Below, piece by piece: positions 12,801-25,900 of a DNA stretch of 64,000 bases; the stretch's first letter is position 1, and every line of letters begins with the position of its first letter. The DNA is taken from NCBI GenBank assembly GCA_029204225.1, contig MU832070.1, positions 24,723-88,722 of the forward strand, given 5' to 3'. This DNA is from Diphasiastrum complanatum. Taxonomy: Eukaryota > Streptophyta > Lycopodiopsida > Lycopodiales > Lycopodiaceae. The notes beneath the pieces were generated by a model. That model ran no database searches. It saw nothing but the letters and a program-made list of their open reading frames with translations, and was not told where the DNA came from. Both the position numbers and the translations under genes were made by a program.

Positions 12801-13535
12801 ATTTGATTTTTTGTTCTACTTTGACACAATCCAATCAATGAACTTTGATGCCCTTTTCCAAGCCCGTACATAATTCTTTGGGGTTGTTATGGCCACTGAG
12901 TTTCTCGGGCGAAAATTTAGGGTTTGACAAGGCTCACAAAGAGGGTTTTCATGCCCATTCCTCTGATAACGGATGGGATGGGACATGTAAGACATCGATA
13001 TTACTCGAGGAAGTGCATTGAGTCTGTTTGCAATGTCCATCCAGGGTCGGGAGTCCCGTGGGCCCAAACAGAGGCTCTCCCAAGGCAAAACTACATTGGA
13101 TTTTTTGTCCTACTTTGACACAATCTGATCGGTGACTATTATTCCGGTATGGCAATGACACATGCCCTCTTGTAATCCCATACATTGTTCTTTGGGCAGT
13201 GAGAGACGGCCTGTGAATTGGAGGTCAAAAAATTATTAACACTATGTTTCTCGTGCAAAAGTTTTGGCTTTGACAAGGCCACAAAGATGGTTTTCATGCC
13301 CATTCCTCTGATAACGGATGGGATAGGACGTGTGAGACATTTGTATGACTCGTGGAAGTGCATTGAGTCTGTCTATGACGTCCGTCCGGAGCCAAAAGTT
13401 CAATTGGCCCAAACAGGGGCTCTCCTAGGGCAAAACTGCATTTGAATTTTTGCCCTACTTTGACACAATCCAATCGGTGACTCTGATGCCTGTATGGGAA
13501 CCACGCGTGCCCTTTTGCAAGCCCATACATAGTTC
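9880..13535 (+). repeat. Satellite-like array, monomer about 345 bp
   Basis: The landmark TTTGACAAGGCC(CA)CAAAGATGG begins near 9890, 10231, 11611, 11954, 12302, 12645, 12922 and 13270. Spacings are mostly 341-348 bp, with one short unit of about 277 bp. Each monomer also carries CTGATAACGGATGGGATGGGA, a CGTGGAAGTGCATTGAGTCT block, GGGCCCAAACAGGGGCTCTCC and CCTACTTTGACACAATCCAATC. Open frames appear on both strands in every monomer and mirror each other. They have no start context or known domain, so I treat them as artefacts. The array is interrupted at about 10406-11379. Confidence 0.8.
10406..11379. other. Unrelated 1-kb block interrupting the satellite array
   Basis: The flanking satellite words GTTTGGGCCCACGAGAC occur on both edges (about 10390 and 11368), both inverted relative to the rest of the array. 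The sequence at 11328-11368 is the reverse complement of monomer sequence present near 10335-10370. The interior is GC-richer and shows no recognised domain. An inserted element or a local inversion with new sequence between would both fit. Confidence 0.45.
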
Positions 13536-13940
13536 TTCACAATATGATGATATTTTGCTAACACCTAAGATTGAAACACACTCTTGAAAAAGTCCATCAA
13601 CTTAAAATCAAGAGACCCAATCAAATTTAGGATTCCTCCAAAAATGCAAAATAGTAAATCAAGCAAAAAATATATGCAAAACCTAGAATCTTGATACATC
13701 ATCTTGTAGAATGTAACATCTGCTACCATGAGCAGTTTTTCTCTCCACATTCCAGTAAGTGGTTTTAAAAATCATCCTACCCCAAGTGATTTGACCTAAA
13801 ATGATGCTAGGATCACAAAGATCCGCTTTTTATACTTGAAAATGCATGATTTGAACTAGTAACACCTCTAAATCCACATAGAATTTGTGGTGCCCTCAAA
13901 TCCACCACTAGATTTGGAAAATAATCCAAATTTGGCCTGC

Positions 13941-14650
13941 AACCTGCTCTGATGCCATGTGAAAAAAAAAGATCTAAAACATAATTGATGGATCTCTAAG
14001 ATCTTGACCAAATTTGGATGCACATCTAAATTTAGCTACAAGATAAAAATCATCAATTTACACATGCTAGAATTGCATAAATCACTAAAATCTAATCATA
14101 AGCACTTAAAGACAATAAGATATTGTCCCTATCCATACAAAAGCAGCAACCTACTTTCCTTACACACGTGTGGATGCAAGATCAACAACAAAAATGACAT
14201 TGTACACACTAGAAATCAAGATATCTTGAGAAATACATATGAGATGGACATAGAATCAAAAGAGATGAATTTTCCACATGAAATGAGAATACAAAGATAC
14301 TTTTCCCACACCGATACTGCTATTTATAGCTTCTAAAATGTCATTTGGCCAATTGCCCAAAACTTGCCCTAAATGGTAACTTCTTGGTACTTCATCAAAA
14401 AACCTAGAAATTATAGTCTAGATGCAATGTATGAAATTTAGCCAATTGGAATGGGTCCAAATCCGACCTCATCCATTTATCTACTTGTCAAAAATAGTAC
14501 AATTACTATTTAGGCCTTTAGTGATAAATATAAATCTATCTCTAAGTTAAAATTTCATGTTGGCCTCAAAATTGCCAAAATAGATCAACTAAACTAGTTA
14601 AATCTTTCAAACTATATACACTATAAACTGACTAACATAAAGGTAATGCC
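13941..14650 (-). mobile_element. Minus-strand LTR with tRNA-Met primer site
   Basis: On the minus strand 13957-13941 reads TGGCATCAGAGCAGGTT, matching the initiator-tRNA primer-binding site over 17 bases except for one C. It follows an LTR ending in TTTTTTTTTCACA. Within the LTR the minus strand has a TATA-like CTATAAATAG near 14327-14318. The outer LTR end is not sharply visible; it probably lies near 14640. Leader sequence would continue leftwards to about 13560. No coding region of this element was recognised. Confidence 0.55.
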
Positions 14651-14689
14651 TAGAAGTTTTAAGTGCATGTATCATAGCAAATAAATCCC

Positions 14690-14905
14690 TCCTAAGTTGT
14701 ATAACACAACTGACTTTCGGTAAGTTTCTTGCTTTCAAACGCTATCAGCCTATCATTTTGTAAAAGAAACACTCCTATTGTTGAATCACTTGCATTAGTT
14801 CATACAACGCAAGGTACATCTGGATTTGTGATCTGTAAAACAAGTGCTGAAGCACCCATTTGTTTGAGTTTCTCTAAACATTGATTCAATGCTTTACCAC
14901 TCGAT
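14690..14905 (-). pseudogene. Ty3/gypsy RT-RNase H fragment
   Basis: The minus-strand translation contains a run of motifs in the order expected at the gypsy reverse transcriptase/RNase H boundary: a KLKQ-type block, a damaged ASDSTIGVFLLQND motif and then AFESKKLTESQ. Stops interrupt it, and nothing of the integrase or gag is visible next to it. It is a short isolated relic. Confidence 0.6.
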
Positions 14906-15136
14906 AGGTAGACTAGGCTGACCTCTCTTCTTTTTCTTAGTAACTCTGCCTTTAGTTAGATTTCAGCTGATTATCAAAATGAGTGTAAGCGAAATGTGCT
15001 TGCGAGAGCTTATGATCCCATGGTATCAGATCCCCTCTACCCAGTTTGCCAATTGGAGGTTGAGTCTATTGAGCATCTATTCTTTTACTAACGTAGGCAC
15101 CTTGGGACTGATTTTGCACACCTCTTCAGTCATTGG

Positions 15137-15189
15137 GGGTTTAGGGTTTAGGGTTTAGAGAGAGAGAGAGGGAGGGGGGGGGGGGGGGG
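15137..15189 (+). repeat. Three TTTAGGG units, GA run and poly-G
   Basis: GGGTTTAGGGTTTAGGGTTTAG (three plant telomere-type units) is followed by a short GA run and a G tract of about 17 bases. Three units are too few to imply a former chromosome end. Confidence 0.8.
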
Positions 15190-18100
15190 AGGTAGTCCAA
15201 TAGCATAGAATGAAAATAAAAACTAAGTAACCACTAGATGCAAAGCAAACTAAATGCACATAGTAGTTGTAGTGCCATCGAAGATCTACTGGTTTCAATA
15301 AGTCTAGATCTTCCAAAATACCAATAGCTTGTAGACATGGCAGAAAGTGAGAACAACACGGTCCCTAATCTGTAAATCACCTATCAAAACAAAACAACGC
15401 TGCCAACAAGTGAGCCAACTTCCATGATATGCATGGAATGCTTATTAACTTGACACAATTTCTCTACCATACATTATCAATTTCTTTCAAGATTTCTCAT
15501 TTTTATATGGCAATACATTGAACTTGTAGAATATCAGGATTCGTTGATACTAAATTGCTTCTAAAGTATTGTCAAATATAGACATTCTATTTAGACTAGT
15601 TGGAGATAACTACAACCAACTCTTCTATTTGACCAAGTGTGCTACTTGACACATTTTTAACGTTTTCCCGAGTTCTATCCTAATCAAGTGCACATTGAAA
15701 CAATGGTCACTATTTTGAAAATGGCCTTGCTTAAGAAACATGGTACCAAAGAATATATGTAATTAATTGGTATGCATAGAAATATCCGTAAGTTATCACA
15801 AGTCAAACAAGAAATGAATGGAACAAATTTGGAAAATGAACAAAACAATTTTTTTGTTTAAGATGACTTGTTGGACAACAAAGCCTACTACATGTAGTCT
15901 TGCAAGATTCAATCTTAAAAGTTTACATGCATTTACTATATGAAAAACGTATTGTTCCTATATTTTTTGGTGGGTGGAAGTTACGAATAGAGCCACAATT
16001 GATCTAGAGCAAGTTATGAAAGCATCACATAAGCAAGACTTAAGCTATGAAAGCAGCACATAAGCAAGACTTAACCCTAGAAAGCAGGAAAGAGAGAGAT
16101 TAAGGAGGCTAAAGAGAGATCAATATCATCAGCTGAATAACAAATGACATAGTTTCCCTACTTATAGCCAAGAGGAAGCCCTAAAAGGAAGCTTCCGATG
16201 GCTAGGGCCCAACTGGGAGGGAAAATAGTGCGCCCTCTAAGAAGGCCCCCACTCTCCAGTAATATGTCCAAATGGCCTAATAATAAATAATAAGGCCAAA
16301 GGCCAACCATACAGTCTAAGTGTCACTAATGACTAAAAAAGGGCCCAAGGCCTGCTTATGCATAAAGTAAAGTAAATGTAAATGGACGCGACGAATGTAA
16401 TGAGCCGAGTCCATAACTGTGGGAAACTCTAATTGCTTTGAATGTTGTTAGCTATATCAACTTATTATACAAGCACAACAACATAAAGAACAAAAATGCT
16501 TTGTTCAATTTAATGTATGTTTCTATGGTGTAACTACACAATTGCCATGCTACTAACATTATTGTTTGGTAAGTTTCAATGGTTGGTTAATTTTTCAGTC
16601 TTGTGTTGGGCTCACCATGCAAGGAGCTTCCAACTCTCCGGAGTATTTTTCACAATAAGTAACACATTATATCTCAAAATATTTTATATCTGCCCACTTT
16701 GGGCTTCTTCATGGTCCACCACTTCTTGTACAGTTAGTTAGTGACAGTTTCTTCCCAACTACTAGAGATCACCACTTTCTTATTCATGTATATAATTCAC
16801 CTTCTTCTTTTGTAGGATTCATCACAAGCAAGAAAAGAAGAAAACATCTGTTTCTTTAGCAGCCCACAAAGTAGGCTGTCAATGCTTTTTCACATTTTTG
16901 GAAATCAGAAAACACAAAATTAATTAACAATTTGTTTTTGTGCTCGCAAAGGAAGTTATATATTATATCAATCGCCCATAGGTTCAGCTGAGAGAGTCAT
17001 GAAAGAGGACCTGAAAAAGGTGGTGAAATTCTCAATTTGCATGCACAATCCTACACAATGTGATTGTCAGTGTCTCAAATTCTGGCAATCAACTAATCCC
17101 ACAATGAAAATGGCAACAAATAATCTTACGCAAGTAGCAACAATACACATGTTCATATGTGGAGGCTTCATGGGGATTTGAAGATTCCCATATGAGGGTG
17201 AGGGTCTGAAAACCCATGAAATCAGTCCAAGGGCAAACTATATGCTACATAAAGACTGCAGAAAAAATTTGGACTCTTTGGTACATGCCATGTGTAGGTT
17301 AGTTCACTTTGAAAATCCACCATCTTAATGGGCACAATGCCCCTTATGATCCAGAATTTTGGCCATGATGTCATTAACACCATACACGCCATAATACCCC
17401 TTATGCTCCAAGTCTCATGGGCTTTATGGCCATAGCACCTTTGCACCACAGTACATACAATTACAACAGTAGGAGATACCTTATTATACAATGCCACCAA
17501 AAATGGGCTACAAATTTCTGGTCAAGTCTTTACGGTGACATGTCTCATTTATAAGATGTTTTGTGAGGCAAAGGCCTTTGGGGAGGGCTTTACACTTTTG
17601 AAGGCCCTTGCCCACAGATGAAGCAAGAACTTTTTACTTTTGGAAAAGGACACCAATAGGTTCAAAGAAAAATACTTACATTTAGGCATGACTAATATCC
17701 TTTTAATCAAGAGCACGTTTTGTTGTAACTAGCACACATCATTGTGCTATAAATAGTAACATAACATATATGCTAGGACTTCCATAGTGAGATCACTGGT
17801 AGGTACTTACTTTTGAAAAGTGCATCCACTTATCAATAAGCTAATTCATTATAAAGAACTATCTTCCCACATGTGGTGAGTTGCTGTATCATGGTTGAGT
17901 TTGGCTTGCCCACCCCACGATCCCAAAGACCAGTCTGCTCTACTTTGCCTCTTGATCTGGATAGGCTGCTTCACAATCTGTGGTGGCTAGCCCATCCCAC
18001 GATCCCAAAGACCAGTCTGCTCTACTTTGCCTCTTGATCTGGATAGGCTGCTTCACAATCTGTGGTGGCTAGCTACCGAGTTCATGAAGAAACTCGAGCA

Positions 18101-18519
18101 CTTGACTGCCATGCTGATACCCTACATTTAACATCAACAACAGCTCAAGGATGCAGGCAGTATCATACAACAAAAATCTGCAACACATACTAATATGTTG
18201 AAGCTTGGTCAAACTTGTTTTCATCCACATGTCAAACAAAAATTATATATCTTAAAAAAGACATGCTTTCCTCGAATCCTTCATATGTTATTTGAATTTC
18301 ATGAAACAAACCATAGCTAGTAATAGTGATAGCTTAGGCCTTCCACTTCTTTGGCCTCATAAGAAAAAAGTTCATGGCTTGCTGTACATTATTCGACATA
18401 TAATCAACTTCTTGCTATACATTATTAAAAGCATCACTAGCATCAGGCCTCACATCAGTGTTTCATAAAGGACGAAGTGCTCCTAACTATGAACATCTCC
18501 TGCATAGCTGTTCAAGAAC
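15190..18519. other. Intergenic stretch downstream of the oxidoreductase gene
   Basis: No gene is recognised. A ~35-bp segment (AGCACATAAGCAAGACTTAA) is duplicated in tandem near 16010-16080, and an 82-bp tandem duplication lies at 17909-18072. Putative poly(A) words AATAAT for the oxidoreductase gene, read on the minus strand, lie at about 18424-18419 and 18393-18388. Confidence 0.5.
17909..18072 (+). repeat. 82-bp tandem duplication
   Basis: A segment containing CCCAAAGACCAGTCTGCTC and GGATAGGCTGCTTCACAATC occurs twice with a period of 82 bp and almost no differences, so it is recent. It lies about 0.45 kb past the end of the oxidoreductase coding region. Confidence 0.85.
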
Positions 18520-19002
18520 TTACTGCACAGCATCATCCACAACAACAACTATTTTTCCAGTGGCATGTCCTTCTGAACTTCTCTTCCATGCATCCTTTGC
18601 CTCTTCCAAGGAAAATTTTGAATCAATCACTGTCTTCAATTTTCCCTCTTCCACCAAGTCTACCAATATTCGAAGGTCTTTCGAGTTTGCAGACATGAGT
18701 AATGGAACTAGTATCTGCTTGGAAAAAGAAAGTTTGGTGAGAACACTTCTCACCAACCCTGTAGGAGAAGGTGTAAGATCAATAACTTTCCCTTTTGGCT
18801 TAAGAACCTCCTGGAACGTTGACCATGGAATTCCGGTCGTGCAGTGTACAATGGCGTCATATTTACGACCTGAAGGACTTTTCAAGTCAGAACCCTCCTG
18901 GGTTTTATAATCCAGTACCTCATCTGCCCCTAGGCTTTTAACAAGCTCAATGTTGTGACTTCCACATGTTGCTGTTACATGCGCACCGCCAAGCTTTGCA
19001 AG
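18520..19002 (-). CDS. CEQORH: Oxidoreductase exon 5 (C-terminal, stop TAA)
   Basis: Encodes residues 174-333, beginning [14 protein letters not shown] after an acceptor reading TGTGCAG and ending DDAVQ then TAA at 18522-18520. It holds most of the Rossmann fold and the C-terminal helix region ([20 protein letters not shown]). Intron 4, between this and exon 4, is 322 bp. Confidence 0.93.
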   Translation of the reverse strand, partial: LAKLGGAHVTATCGSHNIELVKSLGADEVLDYKTQEGSDLKSPSGRKYDAIVHCTTGIPWSTFQEVLKPKGKVIDLTPSPTGLVRSVLTKLSFSKQILVPLLMSANSKDLRILVDLVEEGKLKTVIDSKFSLEEAKDAWKRSSEGHATGKIVVVVDDAVQ

Positions 19003-19914
19003 CTGCACATGAAACCGATATCCAAACAAAGAGTTTTGTCACAAACAAAAAACAGAAACCAATTTTTCCTTCTGTGTCTTCCAGAATTTAAATTTCATGA
19101 AAGTTGAGACTCAGCACCTGAGCACTGATCTTTTTTCAGTTTTAAAGTACAACATTGGTAAGCTGTAATTTGAAATTTTTTTGGTTGATTGTAATATAAA
19201 GAGATAAGTACAAAAGTCTGCAACCAGGCCCATGAACTGTAAAAAGGAAGCTTTTATAGATTCTCAAATATCCACAGTAGCGTAGTTTATCCGATAGTAA
19301 CTACAACGTGAGTGTGGTGAATACCTGCACAGCAAATGTGCCAACACCACCAGAAGCTGCTGTGATAAGAATATCGCCCCTATACGAACCATCAAGATTT
19401 ACACCAGCATAATCCCTGACACTCTGTAGTGCCGTCAATGCAGCCCCTGGCAAACAAGCAGCCTCAATTGCAGATACCTTTGTTGGTCTTTTTGTTGTGT
19501 ACTTTACAGATGCAGCAACATATTTTGCCAATGAACCACCAGTCTAGCACCAAAAGAATCACAGAGGATTATGAAAGAAATTTACAACTTGTAATTCATT
19601 TTCATATGACCACAATACAAACTTTTGAGCACTTCCACTCGTCCCTTTTACTTTGGTCCTCGGCCAACCTCTCAGCTTCCCAATGTTTAAACCACAGAGT
19701 AACCTTTTGAAACTCTCAAGATGTGTAATTGAAGCTGTGACATGAACTAACAGAACATCAGGAGTAGCAATAGATGTAGCAAGTGTAGAGGATACAGATA
19801 GAGATGTGGCTGAATATCCTGTGAGCTTGTAGGCCCTTGAAGACCCTAAATGGCATAAGTGAAGTGTGGTGGGGACTTGTGTTCAAAAGTTTGGGTATGC
19901 TCGTGTTGTAAGCT

Positions 19915-19959
<45 letters not shown>

Positions 19960-22900
19960 AGAGAGCTTTATTAATGTCTTTTTCCATGTCAAAAGGCATA
20001 TAAGACAAAAAGTACATATCAAGTGTGTGGTGCAAATAGGAGTGTAAAACGTCTCCGATAACGATAAAGAAAACATATATGAAATGTAGCTACTAAAAAC
20101 ATCATCTAGTAGCTACTAATGTATGATAAGAACTACTGATTGCTAATGACAAAATGTAACTATGATGGTGGTGATGGTAGACATGTATATGCTCATCATA
20201 AAGTCATAAAATCAATCAATTCCTGCTGCCACTGAAGAAAGATGTAATGGAGATTGTAGCTGGAGGTAATGTGTGCTGCCGATTTATCTAGGAAGTCGTC
20301 TGTGAAGTGTGTGTCTCCTCATACCGGTGATCCTATGAGCAACATGAATTTGGGTGTGTCAGGGTGACTAGAATGAGCTGGTTGACATAGAAATCTTGTC
20401 ACAGAAGTAACATCTCTCTGATCATGAGTACCACACAACGTGGATCCTCATATGCTATAGTCGGCCATTCCGAAAGCAGAACCTCTCTAGTTGTACAAGG
20501 TCCATTTTATTTGGATGACTGGCATGCCCCATCAGATGGATATCACAAATCCACACCTGATTCTGTGATTTAGATAGAAGAATTAACATGGTTCAACACT
20601 ACATTATGATCCTTACAGGTTAATGATAAGCTTCAAATCCCTCTGGATCCAAGAGCATTAACTCCAGGGACAAGCTACTATCAATTAACAGATCCAATGT
20701 AATCCATATATCAGATTCTACTTCTAACATCACAATTGACATCCAAAACTGTGGATAACTCGATGGTTACAAAGATATCAATTATGAATTCAACTAAATG
20801 AATTCTATCCAAGAAATTAATAACCAGTATTAAGCAATTATTTACTGGGATTTACCTAAAATCCTAACTGCGAAATACATTTTCCGATCACACTTACTAC
20901 ATCTGATGTCCACTCTTCTTCCCTCAGAATTTTCAATTCCTTGAAAATCTTTCAGCTAAGGTATCAAGAAGACGTAACGACATTAGTAAATGTTTAAAAT
21001 TAATTACTGTAGGAAAAAAAATAAAAAACAATTTCATTTCTATCCTATACCTGGGTTGAATAACTGATACATCAAAAATCATCTACTGGTATGAAAAACA
21101 CTACTAGTATGATCTTTTGAATATATTTCACCATAGGATTTAACTAGAAATAAAATCAGTTTTTTGTTTTTTAATTCCTATATTACGATTTTTCCAATAA
21201 AATTGGACTGTTCCCCCTTTTTACTTACTGGCTTAGGAATTACTTCGTTAAAGTTATCTGTAATTAATGGGAAATAGGATTTGGATTCGGGTACTTTCTA
21301 CATTGTATTCACTCCAAATAATATTGTTGAATAAAGAATTACTTCCAAATACTATGAATTTTCCACCATTAATTATTTAACAAGTATCTCAAAAGCTTTG
21401 GTTTGTTCAATCAAAACTACAATAACCAACTGATCGGTGCTCCACCAATTTTAAAAGGAGAAAACCGAAAAAACAGGATTTAATTCCATTTACTGGGAGT
21501 AATCTTACTCCAGAATTAAATTGATAAAAAGCACAGTACCAGGGACCGAAAATTCCCACTAATTGGGTACTTGCCTGGAGAACCAAACCACAACCATTAT
21601 TTTGTCAAATTCGGTTTAATAAATACTAACCGATTAGTACCGCTTGACACAAAACAGCAGTATTAAGTTCTCAAAATACTAGGCTTACAGATAATTGTCA
21701 AGTTGATATGGACTTTATACATGCATATTGTCCACAGAGAAGAATAAAAAACCAAATTCTTTCTACCTCTTATCGGAAAACAATATCTGAAACCAAGTTT
21801 ACTGCATTGACATACGTGCCCAAAGGAATCAAAATTCCTCTCACTGGAGGCTAGTAACTCAAATTTCCCAAGTTCCCAAAATCATTTTTGGAACCATTTT
21901 TGAAATTACATCCCATCAAGCACTTAAAACATCGGTTGACCCTCATGCACATACATGCAATTCCAAAACAAATTGCGGTCCCACAACTCTAAAATTCCCT
22001 AAACCATAGCACAAAAGAAAAACCCCTCAAAAACCTAAACATCAAAAATTTAGGAGCCGCCATCTCCCCAAAAAGGGAGGCAGCCCTGCCACGACCTCCA
22101 TCAAGAGAAAGAGAGAGGGAGAGAGATCTTTCTCGCAGGTCGGGAGGCTTTTTGAACGTGGGTTTACTGGATCCGAACCCAGATCACAGCTGCACACCAA
22201 CGTCCATTATCAGACCCAGCCTCCGCGCTCTGCTGCCCACAAGAATCGGGATCCCAGCTCTCAACAACATCTGATTCTCCTCAGTGATGAACACCGCCAG
22301 ACAGGATTAGAAGGCGACGCTCAACAGGCCTCCATTTTCACCAAGTTTGTTTGCAGGACAACATTACTCATTTACAAACGGATGTTCCAGCAACTTGCAA
22401 TTTGTTAAAGCAAGTTTACACATCGTTTCTACTATGCTTGCCTGACAGCGGCCCTTTCATTCACAAATAAACTAGAATGCATCCACAATCCAAAGTCTAA
22501 ATCTGTCACAGCTTAGAGAGTCATCAATTTACACTTTCCATTCAATGTTTTCAGTTTTCTTGTTCACAGTTTGCATGCTTCACAAGAGGATTAGTCTGAA
22601 ACCATAAATCCTCACATGCAAACCTTAATTTCAAGATTTCCAAGGAACAGTCAGCTTATGTGTCCTAGATAAATTGATTCCTTATCAATCTATCAACAAA
22701 TAGCCTGCTAATAATCTGAATCAAAACTGTCCAAAACATTATGGACTCATGCAAATCACTCATCTAAGAAAAACAGATTCAAACAAGAAAGTGGATCTAT
22801 TCAAGCAGATCATTCTACATCAAAGGGAAATTTTTCCAAGGCTTCAGAAAATCAGAATGGATTCCACACTAATCCGCAAACGGAGAGCTACGGTGTAAAA

Positions 22901-25900
22901 ACCGCAAAAAGGGAAAAGCTAGTGCACAGGGCCTCAAGAAATAACTAACTTGAGAGCAAGCAACTTGAGAGCAAAAGAACTCTACAACAACTTGGGAGAA
23001 TGAGGGAAAGGAAGTGAACGTACCTCCTTTATCCCCTCCCCTAAGCTCCTCTCCACCCTCATGCAAAAAGGACAAGTGGGGCCCAAGAAAGGCCCCATTT
23101 GTCCCTTCTAGACCTTTCTAGCCAAGTGGAGCCACCAAAAGGTGCCACATGGCTCATGGACCCCAAAGACTAAAGAAATTCAATTCTGACCCTTTCTCTC
23201 CTCTCCAACTCCTACGTACCACAGCTCTCTCCATTCCCTTGGAGATCTGCAGGTACAGAGAGGGAGGAAGGAGATAGTACGGCCAAAAAGGACAGGCCTT
23301 CAAGATTTCAGTTCCAAGATTAAAATGTTTTTAAGCTTAAAGCTTTGCTTAAGGTTATGTTAACTTTGCAAGCTTAAGAAAGGAGGAGGGATGGCAAGGT
23401 CGTGGGGAGGCGCGCTACTCCCCACCACCCCTTGTCATATCGTTGTAATCAGGAACCTGGGGGAGGTAGTGTTACGAGCTCGTAACCAGTGCCGAACCCT
23501 AGAGAACACAGATAGGTCAGATACCACAGTCAGGGTCGTGTCCAGCGTACATGACCAACAGGGCAAGACAGTGTGAGTAGTGTGCCCCAGCACAGTCCAT
23601 AGCCATGGCGGGCCTAACACAGCCTAGGGACCCTGTCAGCAGGATAGGGCCCCTAGTTGGGTCCCGACGTGCAGTCGGCCACGTCAGTGCCACGTGGCCG
23701 ACACTGGGCAGTAGCATGCTACCAGTCCTCACACTGGGCTAGGAGGGGCTTACTCTATATCAGGGAGTAGGCAAGGTTGGGTGGATCAGTTAGTGTTTGC
23801 CCTACTGTGGTGTTAGGATCTATTACACTGGTATCAGAGCCATCTCCATCCTAGGGAACTCAATTTTCAGCAGTGGAGAAAGTAGCTAGATTGCTCAGAA
23901 CTTCTTCAAATTCTCAGAAAGAAATAGAGGAGGAGACTCGCTGTAGGAACAGTCTCCTACTGAGGAAATCTTGGTGGATTTACTTGCTTTTTTGACGGAA
24001 TCCGAACCAGAGTTTAAGGGTAGTTCCATCGCTGCAAAATCAGATAATAACTTCTGATTTTTGAGTGTAAAACACTGTTATCTGAGCGGAATTTCAAGGG
24101 AAAAAGATGGGCAGATCCATCGTTGTATAGACAGCCCTCAACTCTGAAATTTGTATGAAGTTTTGAGTAGATTAGAGCAAGTTCTAATCTGAATTAGTGT
24201 AGCAGGGTCAGCGCTGGACAGGGAGGAGAAAAGGTGAAAACTCATCCCTGTTTGTTGAGAATTCTCAGGAGTTTGAGCTTCAAACTTACTTGCTACAAAC
24301 TAGCGACCTACAGACTTGGGTCAAATCGGAGATTTGAGGTGATTTTAGAGCTGTTAATTGGACAAATCGGGCCGGACAGGTTGCTGTCCAACCAGCGAGG
24401 GCAGGGACTTAAAAAATTCCGGATTTCCTTTTGTAAATTTCCGGTTTTTACTCGGTTTGTTGGAGCCCCACACCTGAAATCAGATCAGTTAGCTACTCAA
24501 CTCAAGAACCGGGAAATTTGGCACCGTTTTGAAGCTTCAAACTGGCATTTTCCGAGACAGCAGGTCTAAAATCTTGGGTAAAAGAGCTGAGAGGGTTCCT
24601 CTTCATTCTTTCTTTGGAAGTACAGTCCTCAGAAACAGCTAAGTCATCTTTCCTTTCCCTTGTACAGTTGTAAATTAGTCTTTTGGACTTTTTTCCTTCA
24701 GAGGTAAGGTAGCTCTCTTTCAGTTCCGAAGATGACCACTCCTCAGGGACCTGATCAACCCCAGGAGAGAGGCTTCGACGAACTTGAAACAGAAGCCTTG
24801 GCTTACAGAAAAGGGAAGGAACCCATGGAAGTGGAAGAACAGGAACAGTTCGCCGAAGAACTCGACGAACTGGTTACCAAGGAGCAGTTTCTCCAATTGG
24901 TAACAGAAGTGGATGAATTGAAGTTGGCATTAGCCAATTTCAAGTCCAGTGTGGACGACTCGTTCGCTGAACTCAAAAACTTGATTTTGAGTTCCGCGAA
25001 AGGAAGCCTTCCCTCCACTTCTCAGTTATCCCCTTCTCCACTTCCATCAGTTTCGGGTGAGACTTTACGGTCTCACCCCAGTGTTTTTAAAGATATAAAA
25101 CCTCCTACTTTTAATGGGGAAGAGAAGGATAGAAATGCAGATATTCTACAAACCTTCCTCAGCAAATGGAAGAACATTCATGCTCTTAAATAGACCCCTG
25201 ACCATTTGCAAGCCATTGAGGCGAGTCTTTCCTTAGGGCCTATGGCCTATAAGTGGTGGTTAAATCTCCAGGAGACTGGGCAGACTCCCCGGTCATGGAA
25301 AGCTTTTGAAGAAGCCTTCCTAAGAGAATTTCTACCAAAAAATGAACTTGATAGGGCCTGGGAAGCCTGGGAAAGAACAGTAATGGACAAGTCCCTCATC
25401 CAATATATCTCGCAGTATCGAGAAACAATTTTAAAGATTAAAAATATGGATGACTCTCAGAAAATCAGGGGATTTGTCCGTGGCCTCAAAGATGAATATA
25501 AAGTAGAGGTCCAGAGAAACTCGCCTACTACCCTTGAGCAAGCTCTCAGATATGCTCAAATCTATGATGATTCAGTGGGTAGGAAGAGGGCGAGACAGCA
25601 ACCACTTTCTGAGCAGCCTCCTCAGAAAGACTTTCAATTTAAAAAGAAATTTTTAAAAAGAAAGAAAGAAGATAAATTTAAAGGTGAAGCTCCTCAGAAA
25701 CGCCCTTCACTCATACAGCCCTTAAAACCAGATGATTTTGAGAAAGCCAAACAAGAACGTTTGTGCTTTGTGTGCATGGGCAAGGGACACACAGTCAGAC
25801 AGTGTCCCAAGGGGCCTTTCACTAAAAAAGATAAGAAAGATAAAATACAAGTTCATCTTGTTCAGACTGTATGTTTCCCCAGTGACTCGGCAGCTTCTGA

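Noticed and set aside
9923-13530. Many 60-147 residue ORFs on both strands
   Set aside because: They recur with each satellite monomer in both orientations; sequence periodicity explains them better than coding.
15137-15158. Former telomere
   Set aside because: Only three TTTAGGG units; short runs like this are common in plant DNA.
17222-17500. 92-residue minus-strand ORF
   Set aside because: No recognisable domain and no gene structure around it.
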